Shown here in pieces: positions 24,546-33,649 of a DNA stretch of 64,000 bases. The position numbers were made by a program, and so were the translations under genes. The DNA is from Oerskovia paurometabola (GTDB taxonomy: Bacteria > Actinomycetota > Actinomycetes > Actinomycetales > Cellulomonadaceae). Numbering within the stretch: position 1 is the first letter of the stretch; the number at the start of each line of letters is the position of its first letter. The notes under the pieces were generated by a model that made no database searches, had not been told where the DNA came from, and saw only the letters and a list, made by a program, of their open reading frames with translations. Where the stretch lies: positions 1,488,001 to 1,552,000 of the forward strand of contig NZ_JAFBBV010000001.1 of assembly GCF_016907365.1 (NCBI RefSeq), in the 5' to 3' direction.

Positions 24546-25484
24546 GTGAGCGGGGGCGCTCCGGGCGTCGCACCGCCCGAGGACAGCAGGCCCGACGGCG
24601 GCGCTCACCCCGCGAGCGCGGGCTGGACCCCGTCTGCGCGCGCGGTGGCGAGGGACTCCTACCGGCGTGCGCGGCGCCGTCGGGCAGCGTGGGTGTCCAC
24701 GCTCTCGACCGTGGTCGTGGTCGCGGTCCTGTACGTCGTGGTGACCACGGCCCCCGGGTGGGAGCGCACGCGCGACGCGTTCTTCTCCCCGGCCAGCGCG
24801 TGGGACTCGCTCCCCGCGATCGCCGAGGGCCTGTGGCTCAACCTGCGGGTGTGGGTCGTGGCGTCGGTCGTCGGGATGGTGCTCGGCATGGCGCTCGCCG
24901 TGATCCGCACGAGCCGCGTCCCGGCGCTGTTCCCGCTGCGCGCGTTCGCGGTCGCGTACGTCGACGTGTTCCGCGGCGTGCCGCTGCTGCTGGTCCTGCT
25001 GCTCGTCGGGTTCGGGCTGCCGGCGCTGCGCCTCGAGTGGTTGCCGACGTCGGGGGCGTTCCTCGGTGCGCTCGCGATCATCCTCACGTACACCGCGTAC
25101 CTCGCCGAGGTGTTCCGGGCAGGGATCGAGTCGGTGCACCCGTCCCAGGTCTCGGCCGCGCGCTCGCTCGGGCTGACCCGCGCGCAGACGACCCGCAAGG
25201 TCGTGCTGCCGCAGGCCGTGCGGCACGTGACCGCGCCGCTCGCGAGCAACCTCGTCTCGCTCCAGAAGGACTCGGGGCTCATCTCGATCCTGGGCGCCGT
25301 GGACGCGATCCGGGCCGCGCAGATCGCGGCGTCGGGCAGCTACAACTTCACGCCCTACGTGGTGGCGGGCGTCCTCTTCCTGCTCGTCTCGATCCCGCTC
25401 ACGCGCGTCGTCGACGTGTACTCGGCCCGCCAGGGCTGGCGCGGGTCGCTCGCGACCGTGAGCGGGGCGGGGGCCATCCGATGA
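24546..25484 (+). CDS. Amino-acid-type ABC transporter permease
   Basis: This 312-residue HisM/GlnP-family permease has a ~45-residue cytoplasmic N-terminus and about five membrane segments. The EAA loop is EVFRAGIESVHPSQVSAARS followed by LGLTRAQTTRKVVLPQA, which contacts the ATPase. GTG 24546 starts one base after the lipoprotein stop, so translation is coupled. It overlaps the ATPase gene by four bases. Confidence 0.92.
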   Translation: MSGGAPGVAPPEDSRPDGGAHPASAGWTPSARAVARDSYRRARRRRAAWVSTLSTVVVVAVLYVVVTTAPGWERTRDAFFSPASAWDSLPAIAEGLWLNLRVWVVASVVGMVLGMALAVIRTSRVPALFPLRAFAVAYVDVFRGVPLLLVLLLVGFGLPALRLEWLPTSGAFLGALAIILTYTAYLAEVFRAGIESVHPSQVSAARSLGLTRAQTTRKVVLPQAVRHVTAPLASNLVSLQKDSGLISILGAVDAIRAAQIAASGSYNFTPYVVAGVLFLLVSIPLTRVVDVYSARQGWRGSLATVSGAGAIR

Positions 25485-26212
25485 GCCACCTGCTGTCCCT
25501 GCGCGGGATCCGCAAGTCGTACGGCGAGCGCCTCGTGCTCGACGAGATCGACCTCGACGTCGACGAGCACCGCTGCGTCGTGCTCGTCGGGGCGTCGGGC
25601 TCGGGCAAGTCGACGCTGCTGCGCGTCGTGAACCTCCTGGAGGAGATCGACGACGGCGAGATCCTGCTCGACGGGCAGGACGTCGCCGACCCGCGTCTCG
25701 ACGCGAACGTCGTCCGGGCGCGCATGGGCCTGGTGTTCCAGTCCTACAACCTCTTCCCGCACATGAAGGTCATGGACAACGTGACCCTCGCCCCGCGCCT
25801 CGTGCACAAGCGGGGTCGCGCCGAGGCCGAGGCCGCGGCCGAGGCCATGCTGCGCCGGGTCGGCCTCGCGCACCGCATGACGGCCTACCCCGACCAGCTC
25901 AGCGGTGGAGAGCAGCAGCGGGCCGCGATCGCGCGCGCGCTCGTTTCCTCGCCCGAGCTCCTGCTGCTCGACGAGGTCACCTCGGCGCTCGACCCCGAGC
26001 TCGTGGGCGAGGTCCTCGACCTGCTCGCGGACCTGCGTGCCGAGGGCGTCACGATGCTCGTCGCGACCCACGAGATGGGCTTCGCGCGCGAGGTCGCCGA
26101 CGAGGTCTGCTTCCTGCACCAGGGGCGCGTGCACGAGCGCGGCACGCCCGAGCAGGTCCTCGGCGACCCGCAGCGTGAGCGGACCCGGGAGTTCCTGCGC
26201 CGGCTGCGCTGA
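25481..26212 (+). CDS. Amino-acid-type ABC transporter ATP-binding protein
   Basis: A 243-residue GlnQ-type ATPase with Walker A GASGSGKST (near 37-45), Q-loop FQSYNLFPHM, signature LSGGEQQRAAIARAL, Walker B LLLLDEVTSALD and switch His in VATHEMGFA. ATG 25481 overlaps the permease stop (ATGA). It energises import for the upstream binding protein and permease. Confidence 0.95.
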   Translation: MSHLLSLRGIRKSYGERLVLDEIDLDVDEHRCVVLVGASGSGKSTLLRVVNLLEEIDDGEILLDGQDVADPRLDANVVRARMGLVFQSYNLFPHMKVMDNVTLAPRLVHKRGRAEAEAAAEAMLRRVGLAHRMTAYPDQLSGGEQQRAAIARALVSSPELLLLDEVTSALDPELVGEVLDLLADLRAEGVTMLVATHEMGFAREVADEVCFLHQGRVHERGTPEQVLGDPQRERTREFLRRLR

Positions 26213-26249
26213 CCGCGACTGGGCCAGCCACGGGGACGCCGCCCTTCCG

Positions 26250-26269
26250 TGCGCGCCGCGCGGCGCGCA
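26250..26269. terminator. Perfect 20-bp palindrome after ABC operon
   Basis: Bases 26250-26269 form a perfect self-complementary palindrome of alternating GC blocks, flanked by TTCC (26246-26249 region) and GGAA. It may act as a terminator for the ABC operon or as a protein-binding site for the next gene, 36 bases downstream. No T-run follows. Confidence 0.45.
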
Positions 26270-26304
26270 TCATGGAAGCAGGTTCCTCAGCGGGGAGGCG
26301 CGAC

Positions 26305-26790
26305 ATGTTGGCAGCGGTCGGAGACAGGATCATCCGGGCCTCGGGGGTCGTCGGCGGCGCGGTCCGCGACGGCATGGTCGTCGAGGTCCAGCACGAGGAC
26401 GGCTCGCCGCCCTACCTGGTCGAGTGGGCCGACACGGGCGAACGGACGCTCGTCTACCCGGGGCCCGACACCATGGTCCGCGCCCCCGTCGAGGGCGCCG
26501 AGGCGCACGAGGTCGTCGTCCCGGTGCACGCGAAGTCCTGGCATGTCCAGGTGAGCCTCGTCGAGAGCGAGGGGCGCACGACGGCGGAGGCCATCCTGGT
26601 CGGCGACGTCCCGTCCGAGCTCCACGCCGTGGGCAGGGCCCGTAAGGACCCCGGTGACACGGAGATCGAGGCGATCGGCGACCACGTCGCGGCGGCCCGC
26701 GCGCTGCGCGCGCTCGCGGACCGGTTGCTCGGCATCGCGGAGACGGAGATCGAGGGCTCGACGGGCGTGCCCGCGCACGTGCACCACTGA
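26305..26790 (+). CDS. DUF1918-DUF1876 fusion protein
   Basis: A 161-residue two-domain protein. Residues 1-60 form a DUF1918 domain (AAVGDRIIRASG, VEVQHEDGSPPYLVEW, TGERTLVYPG). Residues ~75-150 form a DUF1876/dsRBD-like domain (KSWHVQVSLVES, GRTTAEAILVGD, GRARKDPGDTEIEAIGDHVA, ALRALADRLL). In mycobacteria separate proteins of both families belong to dormancy/stress responses, and DUF1876 members resemble ribosome hibernation factors structurally. GGGGAGG precedes ATG 26305. The molecular role here is not known. Confidence 0.82.
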   Translation: MLAAVGDRIIRASGVVGGAVRDGMVVEVQHEDGSPPYLVEWADTGERTLVYPGPDTMVRAPVEGAEAHEVVVPVHAKSWHVQVSLVESEGRTTAEAILVGDVPSELHAVGRARKDPGDTEIEAIGDHVAAARALRALADRLLGIAETEIEGSTGVPAHVHH

Positions 26791-26904
26791 GCGTGGGCTG
26801 CGGGGCTCTTCGTCCGCGCCCGTGGGCGACGCATCAGCAGGGGCCGCTGCGCGCTCCCTCCAGGTAGGCCCGCCGACGGCGACGGGAGGGTTCGAGGAGG
26901 AGCC

Positions 26905-28044
26905 ATGAAGCGCCTGGTGCTCTGCTGCGACGGCACGTGGAACTCGCCGGTCCGTGCGAGCGTGTCGAACATCGAGAAGATCGCCCGGTCGGTCCACACG
27001 GGGATCGGGCCCGACGGGGTCCAGCAGATGGTGTTCTCGGTCGAGGGCGTCGGCGCCCGGGGCTACCGGGTCGACGCGCTGCTGGGCGGGGCGTTCGGCT
27101 ACGGGCTCAGTCGCAACGTCGTCGCGGGCTACCGGGACCTCGCGCTCAACTACGAGCCCGACGACGAGGTCTACGTGTTCGGGTTCAGTCGCGGTGCGTA
27201 CACCGCGCGCAGCGTGGCCGGGATGATCGCGAGCGTCGGCCTGCTCACGGCGGACGCGCTCGCCGACCGCGGCGCGGGCAACCTGCTGGCGGACGCCGAG
27301 TCGCTGTATCGCGACCACTCGCCCGGCAGGCGTGCCCGGGTCTCGCAGTTCCGCGAGAAGTACTGCTACCCCCAGGTGCCCATCACGTTCCTCGGGGTCT
27401 TCGACACCGTGGGGGCGTTGGGCGTCCCAGGGATCACCCGCCGCAGGAGCCGGTTCCACGACGTGCGCCTGTCGAGCATGGTGCAGTGCGCGCGTCAGGC
27501 ACTGGCCATCGACGAACGGCGGCTCACGTTCGAGCCGTGCCTGTGGGACGTCCCGGCCGACGACGACCGGCCGGGCGGCGTCAAGCAGGTCTGGTTCCCG
27601 GGAGCGCACAGCGACGTGGGCGGTGGGAACGCCTCGCCCGGGCTGTCCGACGTCGCGACCCTGTGGATGATGGGCGAGGCCGCGGCGTGCGGGCTCACGT
27701 TCTACCCCGACCGGGTCCTCGCCCAGCTCGGCGACGACACCGAGCTCGTCGGCAGCTTCACGCCGCGGATGGCCTACCGCCTGCTCAACACGGCCAAGGG
27801 GTGGAAGCGCCGGCCACGGTTCAGGGGGACACGACGCCTGCTCGCCGGCGTGCCTCTCGACGAGGGGTACGTCGACGACGCGCGGCTCTCCGACCTCGCC
27901 CTCGCGCTCAGCGCCGACCCCACGTCCACCTACGCGGAGCACGCCGTGAACATCGCCTGGTGGAAGGACGCGGCGGGCAGCGACCTCGCCGTCGAGCCCG
28001 TCCCGACGCTCACGGACGTCCCCCGGCGGCTCGTGCTGACGTGA
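26905..28044 (+). CDS. DUF2235 alpha/beta-hydrolase
   Basis: This 379-residue DUF2235 protein starts MKRLVLCCDGTWN, like the family's (F/C)DGTxN opening. The nucleophile elbow is GFSRGAYTAR (Ser95 within GxSxG), and FPGAHSDVGGG (near 232-242) holds the likely acid/base residues. Relatives include type VI secretion phospholipases (Tle1), but no secretion genes are near, so a housekeeping lipase/esterase is as likely. GAGGAGGAG precedes the ATG. It overlaps the acylphosphatase gene by four bases. Confidence 0.85.
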   Translation: MKRLVLCCDGTWNSPVRASVSNIEKIARSVHTGIGPDGVQQMVFSVEGVGARGYRVDALLGGAFGYGLSRNVVAGYRDLALNYEPDDEVYVFGFSRGAYTARSVAGMIASVGLLTADALADRGAGNLLADAESLYRDHSPGRRARVSQFREKYCYPQVPITFLGVFDTVGALGVPGITRRRSRFHDVRLSSMVQCARQALAIDERRLTFEPCLWDVPADDDRPGGVKQVWFPGAHSDVGGGNASPGLSDVATLWMMGEAAACGLTFYPDRVLAQLGDDTELVGSFTPRMAYRLLNTAKGWKRRPRFRGTRRLLAGVPLDEGYVDDARLSDLALALSADPTSTYAEHAVNIAWWKDAAGSDLAVEPVPTLTDVPRRLVLT

Positions 28045-28325
28045 CCGGCGCAGGCAGGGCAGGCGACGACCGGCCGCGGGACGGCCGCCGGGAGACCACG
28101 CTGCGCGTCGTCGTGCACGGGCACGTCCAGGGCGTCGGCTTCCGGTGGGCGACGACCCGCCAGGCCGCCGCGCTGGGGCTGGCGTGCGACGCGCAGAACC
28201 TCCCCGACGGGACCGTGCTCGTGACGGCGCGCGGCGAGGCCGCTGCCGTCGCGACGCTGCGGGACTGGCTCCGCGGCGGCCGGACGCCCGGAGAGGTGGC
28301 GCGCATCGACGAGGACCCGGTGTGA
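28041..28325 (+). CDS. acyP: Acylphosphatase
   Basis: This 94-residue small enzyme hydrolyses acyl phosphates. The core VHGHVQGVGFRW carries the substrate-binding Arg35, and QNLPDGTV the catalytic Asn53. A ~20-residue basic N-terminal extension precedes the domain. GTG 28041 overlaps the DUF2235 stop (GTGA), indicating translational coupling. Confidence 0.92.
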   Translation: MTGAGRAGDDRPRDGRRETTLRVVVHGHVQGVGFRWATTRQAAALGLACDAQNLPDGTVLVTARGEAAAVATLRDWLRGGRTPGEVARIDEDPV

Positions 28326-28933
28326 TGCTGGGGGACATGACCTCGCCCGCAGAACGTCCTGATCCGACGACCCGCCCCGGAGCCGCGCTCGTGCCGCCCG
28401 ACGCCCACGTCTTCGGCGCCCTCGACGCCCTCGTGACGATCGTCGAGTTCGGCGACTTCGAGTGCCCGTACTGCCACGACGCGGCCCCCGTCCTGCGGAC
28501 GGTCGTCGAGGAGTCGGGCGGCCAGGTCCGGCTCGTCTTCCGTCACTTCCCGCTGTTCGAGGTCCATCCGTACGCGCTCACGGCGGCGCTCGCGGCCGAG
28601 GCGGCCGGGGCGCAGGGACGGTTCTGGGAGATGCACGACCTCCTGTTCGCGCACCAGGACAGGCTCGACGACGTCGGGCTCGCGCACTGGGCGCAGAAGC
28701 TGGGGCTGGACGGTGCGAGCGTCGTCGGTGACGCCGCACAGCAGCACGGTGACGCCGTCGAGCGCGACTACCTGGCCGGGACGGCGCTCGGTGTGCGGGG
28801 GACCCCCACGCTGTACGTCGAGGGCGTGCGGTACCGGGGCCGGGTGACCGAGGACGGCGTCCGGTCGGCCGTGGCCGCCGCGCTCGCGGACGCGGGACGG
28901 GCGGCGGGGCCGGCGACCGGTCAGGGCGCCTGA
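28325..28933 (+). CDS. DsbA-family thioredoxin-fold oxidoreductase
   Basis: A 202-residue protein with the DsbA-type thioredoxin fold: active site FECPYC (Cys47, Cys50), helical insert RFWEMHDLLFAHQDRL, and cis-Pro loop RGTPTLYVEG. No signal peptide or membrane helix is evident, which suggests a cytosolic FrnE-like or disulfide-handling role. The start ATG 28325 shares a base with the acylphosphatase stop (TGATG) and has GAGGA nine bases upstream; ATG 28337 is possible. It is convergent with, and overlaps by 13 bases, the efflux gene. Confidence 0.88.
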   Translation: MLGDMTSPAERPDPTTRPGAALVPPDAHVFGALDALVTIVEFGDFECPYCHDAAPVLRTVVEESGGQVRLVFRHFPLFEVHPYALTAALAAEAAGAQGRFWEMHDLLFAHQDRLDDVGLAHWAQKLGLDGASVVGDAAQQHGDAVERDYLAGTALGVRGTPTLYVEGVRYRGRVTEDGVRSAVAAALADAGRAAGPATGQGA

Positions 28934-30561
28934 GCCGAGGGGGCGTCCGAGTCCTTCCTCGGGGCCGCCGGACCGCCCACGGGCGCGGTCGGTATCAGTC
29001 GCGCGAAGAACAGCGCCGTCAGCGCCACGAGGGCGAGCACCGCGAGGCTCGCCCGCAGGCCCGTGATGCGGGCGGCCTCGTTCTCCTCGGTCAGGGCGGC
29101 GATCTCCTCGGGCGGGAGCCCTGCGCTCGTGAGCGCCTCCTCGACCTGCGCGTCGGAGATGAACGGGACGCCGCCCGCGAGCTCGACCTGTGCCGTCGCG
29201 GCGATCTCGGCCCGCACCGCGGGGTTGTCGGCGACCCCGGTGAGGAAGGTCGCCGTGAGTCCCGCGATGAGGACCGAGCCTGCGAGCGCGGTCCCGAGCG
29301 ACGCGCCCAGGTTGGTCAGGGTGTTCTGCAACCCGCCGACGTCGCCGCTCTCCTCGTCGGGCACGGCCGAGACGGTCACGGCCCCGAGCTGCGAGGCCAG
29401 CGCCCCGACGCCGAGCCCCGCGAGGGCGAGCGGGACCGTGACGACCTCGGGCCCGGCACCGACCTCGAGCCCGGCGAGCAGGCTCACGATGCCCGCGAGC
29501 AGCGCGGCCACGCCCCACCGCACGACCGTGCGGGGCGAGGCGCGCGGGAAGAAGCGCGGTATCCCCACCGCCGCGAGCAGGAGCGTCACGGACAGGGGCA
29601 GGAGGCGGATGCCGGTGTCGAGCGCGGAGAGCCCGAGGGCGACCGACAGGTACAGGGGGACCGTGAAGAACAGCCCCGCCTGGAGCATGAACTGGAAGAA
29701 GAACATCGTCAGCCCGCCGTTGAGCTGTGCGTTGCGCAGCATCTCGGGCCGCACGAGCGGTTCCTTGCCCGCGGCGACGACGCGGTGCTCCCACGCGAAG
29801 AACAGCCGCACGACCAGCATCCCGGCCAGGATCAGCCAGATGGTCGGGGACAGGCCGAGCCACGACGGCCCGCCCGGCCGGGTCTGGACCCAGCCCCACT
29901 CGCCCGAGCGCAGGACGCCGAACACCGCGATACCGAGGCCGACCGCGGACAGAGCCGCGCCGACCAGGTCGAGCCGGAACCGCGGCCCGAGCGGCGCGTC
30001 GGCGATCCGGCGCGTGAGCAGCAGGATCACCGCGACGATCACGACCTCGCCGACGAACACGTAGCGCCACGTCCAGTACGTCGTGACGAGCCCGCCCACG
30101 AGCGGCCCCGCGGCCACCGCGATGGCGCCCGCGGACGCGACCAGCCCGTAGGCGCGCGGCCGGTCGGGGGCCGCGAAGTTCGAGGCGACGAGCGCGACGA
30201 TCGCGGGCATGATGAGCGCCGCGCCGATCCCCTCGAGCACCGACCAGCCGAGGATCAGCACCCCGAGGTTCGGCGCGAGGGCGGTCGTGAAGGAACCGCA
30301 CGCGTAGATGATGCACCCGAGCACGAATGCCCGACGGCGCCCGATCAGCCCGCCGACCTTGCCGCCCGGGATCATGAGCGTGGCCATGACGAGCGTGTAG
30401 AGCGTGATGGCGGTCTGGATGCCCGTGACCGTGGTGCCCACGTCCTGCGCGACCTGCGCGATCGACACGTTCATGACCGAGCTGTCGAGCGTCATGACGA
30501 ACTGGCCCGAGGCGAGCGTCAGCAGGACGACGCCCGTGGCGCGCTCAGCGGTTCGAGCCAC
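28921..30561 (-). CDS. DHA2-family MFS drug efflux transporter
   Basis: A 546-residue, 14-helix major facilitator. The first helix contains FVMTLDSSVMNVSIAQV, typical of EmrB/QacA-like DHA2 transporters. The A-loop reads GGKVGGLIGRRRAFVLG, and motif C lies in SAGAIAVAAGPLVGGLV. A periplasmic loop holds an acidic Ala-rich stretch late in the protein. I chose GTG 30561, with GGAG seven bases upstream; GTG 30678 would add 39 disordered residues. Exported drugs cannot be predicted. Confidence 0.88.
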   Translation of the reverse strand: MARTAERATGVVLLTLASGQFVMTLDSSVMNVSIAQVAQDVGTTVTGIQTAITLYTLVMATLMIPGGKVGGLIGRRRAFVLGCIIYACGSFTTALAPNLGVLILGWSVLEGIGAALIMPAIVALVASNFAAPDRPRAYGLVASAGAIAVAAGPLVGGLVTTYWTWRYVFVGEVVIVAVILLLTRRIADAPLGPRFRLDLVGAALSAVGLGIAVFGVLRSGEWGWVQTRPGGPSWLGLSPTIWLILAGMLVVRLFFAWEHRVVAAGKEPLVRPEMLRNAQLNGGLTMFFFQFMLQAGLFFTVPLYLSVALGLSALDTGIRLLPLSVTLLLAAVGIPRFFPRASPRTVVRWGVAALLAGIVSLLAGLEVGAGPEVVTVPLALAGLGVGALASQLGAVTVSAVPDEESGDVGGLQNTLTNLGASLGTALAGSVLIAGLTATFLTGVADNPAVRAEIAATAQVELAGGVPFISDAQVEEALTSAGLPPEEIAALTEENEAARITGLRASLAVLALVALTALFFARLIPTAPVGGPAAPRKDSDAPSAQAP

Positions 30562-30690
30562 GGTCTGCTCCGGTGCTGCACGAGCCCATGGTCGCCCCCG
30601 GTCGTCTGCGTCGCGGCGGCGGGTCGTCGGCGGCCCGCCGTGAGTCTCAGTGTGTCGCCCGGGGGGCGGACGGGCCACCGCACGACCTGC

Positions 30691-32139
30691 CTACTCCTCG
30701 GCGTCCTCGACCGCCTCGGGTGCGCGCCACGGCCGCGGGGGCAGCCCGGGCGGCGGTCCCGTGGACTCGGGCGAGCACAGGGGGAGCCGCTCGCCCAGGA
30801 TGCGCAGCGTCACGGACCCGGCGACGGCCGCGACCAGCGACCCCGCGAGGATCCCGATCTTGGCCTGCTCGACGAGTGCCTCGTCGTCGAACGCGAGCTC
30901 GGCGATGAACAGGGAGATGGTGAACCCGATGCCTGCGAGCATCGCGCCGCCCAGCAGGTGCGAGTAGCGCACCCGGCCGGGCAGGTCGCCCAGGTTCAGC
31001 CGCAGGGCCAGGGCCGAGGCGCCGAAGATCCCGACGGCGTTGCCCACCACGAGCGCGACCGCGACGCCGATCGTCAGCCGCGACGTCATCGCGGCCGACA
31101 GCGACTCGGCGTCGAGCTGCACGCCCGCGTTCGCCAGGCCGAAGACGGGCACGACGACGTAGGCGCTCCACGGGTGCAGGACACGCTGGAGCCGGTCGCT
31201 CGCGGGCACTGCCGCGCGTGCGGCGAGCTCGGTCAGGTGCTCGCGCTCCGCCGTCGTCTCCTCGCGCAGACGCTGGGCGTACCCCGGGACGTCGTCGACC
31301 TGGTCGGGACGGGCCCGGCGGGAGGGGACGAGCAGCCCGACCAGGACGCCCGCGAGCGTCGCGTGCACGCCCGAGGAGTAGACGGCGAGCCACAGCGCGA
31401 CGCCCACGCCCACGTAGGGCGCGAGGCGCCAGACGCCGAGCCAGCGCAGCACGAGCATGCCTGCGACGAGGACCCCCGCGATCGCGAGACCGGGCAGCCA
31501 CACGCCGTCGTTGTAGAAGACGGCCATGACCGTGATGGCGCCGATGTCGTCGACGACCGCGAGCGTCAGCAGGAACAGCCGGAGCCGGTCGGGGCAGCGC
31601 GGGCCGAACAGCGCGAGGACCCCCACGAGGAACGCCGTGTCGGTCGACATGACGACGCCCCAGCCGTGCTGCGCGTCGGTGCCCGCGTTGAACGCCAGGT
31701 AGACGAGCGCGGGCACCAGGAGCCCGCCCAGGGCACCGAGCGCCGGGACCGCGACCGTCCGCCGGTTGCGCAGCTCACCGCTCGTGACCTCGCGGTTGAT
31801 CTCGAGGCCGATCACGAGGAAGAAGACCGCCATCGCGGCGTCGTTGACCCAGTGGTGCAGGTCCATGTCGAGCGACCAGCCGCCCAGGTGGATTCCGGCC
31901 GTCGTGGCCCACAGATCGTCGTACGACGCGGACCAGGGCGAGTTCGCCCACACGAGCGCGACCACGGTCGCGGCGAGCAGCAGCGCCGCGCCGCCCGCCT
32001 CGGTCGCGAGGAACTGCCGGACCGCGGGCGCGACCGGTCTCACGGGGAAGCGCAGCGGTGGCCCCGGCCGTTGCTCGAGCGTCGGGAGGAGCGGACGCCC
32101 GCCGGGCTGCGCCGGCGGGACCGGGGGAGTGGACGTCAC
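30691..32139 (-). CDS. nhaA: Na+/H+ antiporter NhaA
   Basis: A 482-residue, 12-helix antiporter. The ion-binding Asp pair is in LTLAVVDDIGAI, with FFLVIGLEINREV and the unwound-helix regions also recognisable. A ~35-residue Pro-rich N-terminus and a ~35-residue C-terminal tail extend past the family core. The start is GTG 32139, with a close TTGGAG upstream. It is divergent from moeA across 131 bases. It exchanges sodium for protons for pH and salt homeostasis. Confidence 0.93.
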   Translation of the reverse strand: MTSTPPVPPAQPGGRPLLPTLEQRPGPPLRFPVRPVAPAVRQFLATEAGGAALLLAATVVALVWANSPWSASYDDLWATTAGIHLGGWSLDMDLHHWVNDAAMAVFFLVIGLEINREVTSGELRNRRTVAVPALGALGGLLVPALVYLAFNAGTDAQHGWGVVMSTDTAFLVGVLALFGPRCPDRLRLFLLTLAVVDDIGAITVMAVFYNDGVWLPGLAIAGVLVAGMLVLRWLGVWRLAPYVGVGVALWLAVYSSGVHATLAGVLVGLLVPSRRARPDQVDDVPGYAQRLREETTAEREHLTELAARAAVPASDRLQRVLHPWSAYVVVPVFGLANAGVQLDAESLSAAMTSRLTIGVAVALVVGNAVGIFGASALALRLNLGDLPGRVRYSHLLGGAMLAGIGFTISLFIAELAFDDEALVEQAKIGILAGSLVAAVAGSVTLRILGERLPLCSPESTGPPPGLPPRPWRAPEAVEDAEE

Positions 32140-32270
32140 CGCTCCAAGGTCGCAGCGCGCGGCGCACGACGCAACCGTCGGACGGGCGCGCCCGCGGCCC
32201 GCGGATCGTGACAGGCTGGGACCTGTGGCCGCCGGGCGGGCGGCCCGCCCGGGCGTGGTGAGGAGCAGAC

Positions 32271-33620
32271 GTGACGGCAGAGCAGGCAGCGTGGACCGGA
32301 GAGGCGAGAAGCGGCCCGACGGCGCCGCCCACCGTCGTGCCGCCCGCACCCGGGGCGCGGCACCAGCAGGCCGCGGGTGCCCGCCGCGTGAGCGTCGAGC
32401 AGCACCGCCGCGAGGTCGAGGCGCTGCTCCGACCGGCGCTCGCGGCTCGGGGCGTCGAGCGCGTGGCGCTGGTCGACGCGCTCGACCGGGTGCTCGCGGC
32501 GGACCTGTCCGCCCCCGTCGACCAGCCTGCGTTCCGCAGCTCGCAGATGGACGGCTACGCGGTGCGGTCCGCGGACGTCGACGGTGCCTCGGGAGCCTCG
32601 CCCGTCGTGCTGCCCGTCGTGGCCGAGATCCCCGCGGGTCCTGGCACGCCGGCGGTCCTCGCCCCGGGGACGGCGGCCCGGATCATGACCGGTGCCGTCG
32701 TGCCGGAGGGGAGCGACGCCGTCGTGCCCGTGGAGGACACCGACGCGGAGCGGTTCGGCGCGCACACGACCGAGACCCCGCGCGGGGCCGTCGGGACGGA
32801 CGTCGGGGTGCTGGCGTCGCGCGGCCCGGGCGAGTTCGTGCGAGACGTCGGGACAGACGTGCGCGGTGGAGACCGGGTGCTCGCCGCGGGCACGCTGCTC
32901 GGGCCGCAGCACCTGGCCGCCGCGGCGTCGTGCGGCGTGGGCGTGCTCGAGGTCCGGGCGCGGGTGCGCGTCGCGGTCGTCTCGACCGGCACCGAGGTCG
33001 TCGAGCCGGGCGAAGCCGCCGCGACCGGCCAGGTGTACGACGCGAACCTGCCCGGGCTCGTGGCCGCCGCCCGACGCGCCGGGGCCGACGTCGTGCTCAC
33101 GGGGCGCACCGGCGACGACCCGCGCGAGCTGGCCGCTCTCCTGGCACGGGCCGCCGAGGTGGCGGACCTGGTCCTCACGTCGGGCGGCGTGAGCCAGGGC
33201 GCCTACGAGGTCGTCAAGGACACCCTGGGGGACGGCGTGACGTTCCGGTCGGTCGCGATGCAGCCGGGCGGCCCGCAGGGGTTCGGGACCCACCACGGGA
33301 CCCCGATCCTCACCTTCCCCGGCAACCCCGTGAGCGCCCAGGTCTCGTTCGCGGTCTTCGCGCGTCCCGTCCTCGAGCGCGCGGCGGGGCTCCCCGACCG
33401 GGAGGACGAGACGCGCACCGTGACAGCGGCGATCGACTCCCCGGCGGCCAAGCAGCAGATGCTGCGAGGACGGACGGTGCCCGGTGGCGCGGTCGAGGTC
33501 GTCGGCGGCGCGGGGTCGCACCTCGTGGCGACCATGGCGGCCGCCGACGTGCTGATCGAGGTGCCCGAGGGCGTGGTCCGGGTCGAGGAGGGCGAGAGCG
33601 TGCGGGTGGTACGGCTGTGA
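32271..33620 (+). CDS. moeA: Molybdopterin molybdenumtransferase MoeA
   Basis: A 449-residue enzyme that inserts molybdate into adenylylated molybdopterin. Landmarks are FRSSQMDGYAV (near 85-95), RIMTGAVVPEG, VVSTGTEVVEPG, LVLTSGGVSQGAYE and LTFPGNPVSAQVSF. A ~40-residue disordered N-terminus precedes the domain. GTG 32271 has AGGAG at 32261-32265. The stop overlaps an alternative moaE start (GTGA). Confidence 0.94.
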   Translation: MTAEQAAWTGEARSGPTAPPTVVPPAPGARHQQAAGARRVSVEQHRREVEALLRPALAARGVERVALVDALDRVLAADLSAPVDQPAFRSSQMDGYAVRSADVDGASGASPVVLPVVAEIPAGPGTPAVLAPGTAARIMTGAVVPEGSDAVVPVEDTDAERFGAHTTETPRGAVGTDVGVLASRGPGEFVRDVGTDVRGGDRVLAAGTLLGPQHLAAAASCGVGVLEVRARVRVAVVSTGTEVVEPGEAAATGQVYDANLPGLVAAARRAGADVVLTGRTGDDPRELAALLARAAEVADLVLTSGGVSQGAYEVVKDTLGDGVTFRSVAMQPGGPQGFGTHHGTPILTFPGNPVSAQVSFAVFARPVLERAAGLPDREDETRTVTAAIDSPAAKQQMLRGRTVPGGAVEVVGGAGSHLVATMAAADVLIEVPEGVVRVEEGESVRVVRL

Positions 33621-33649
33621 GCGGTGCTCCGAGAGCAGAGGACGAGACG

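Noticed and set aside
26905..28044. A type VI secretion effector (Tle1-like) locus
   Set aside because: The DUF2235 hydrolase has no secretion, VgrG or immunity genes around it and sits in an operon with acylphosphatase.
30562..30678. A longer MFS transporter starting at GTG 30678
   Set aside because: The extra 39 residues are Arg/Pro-rich and unlike the family N-terminus; GTG 30561 has a better ribosome binding site.
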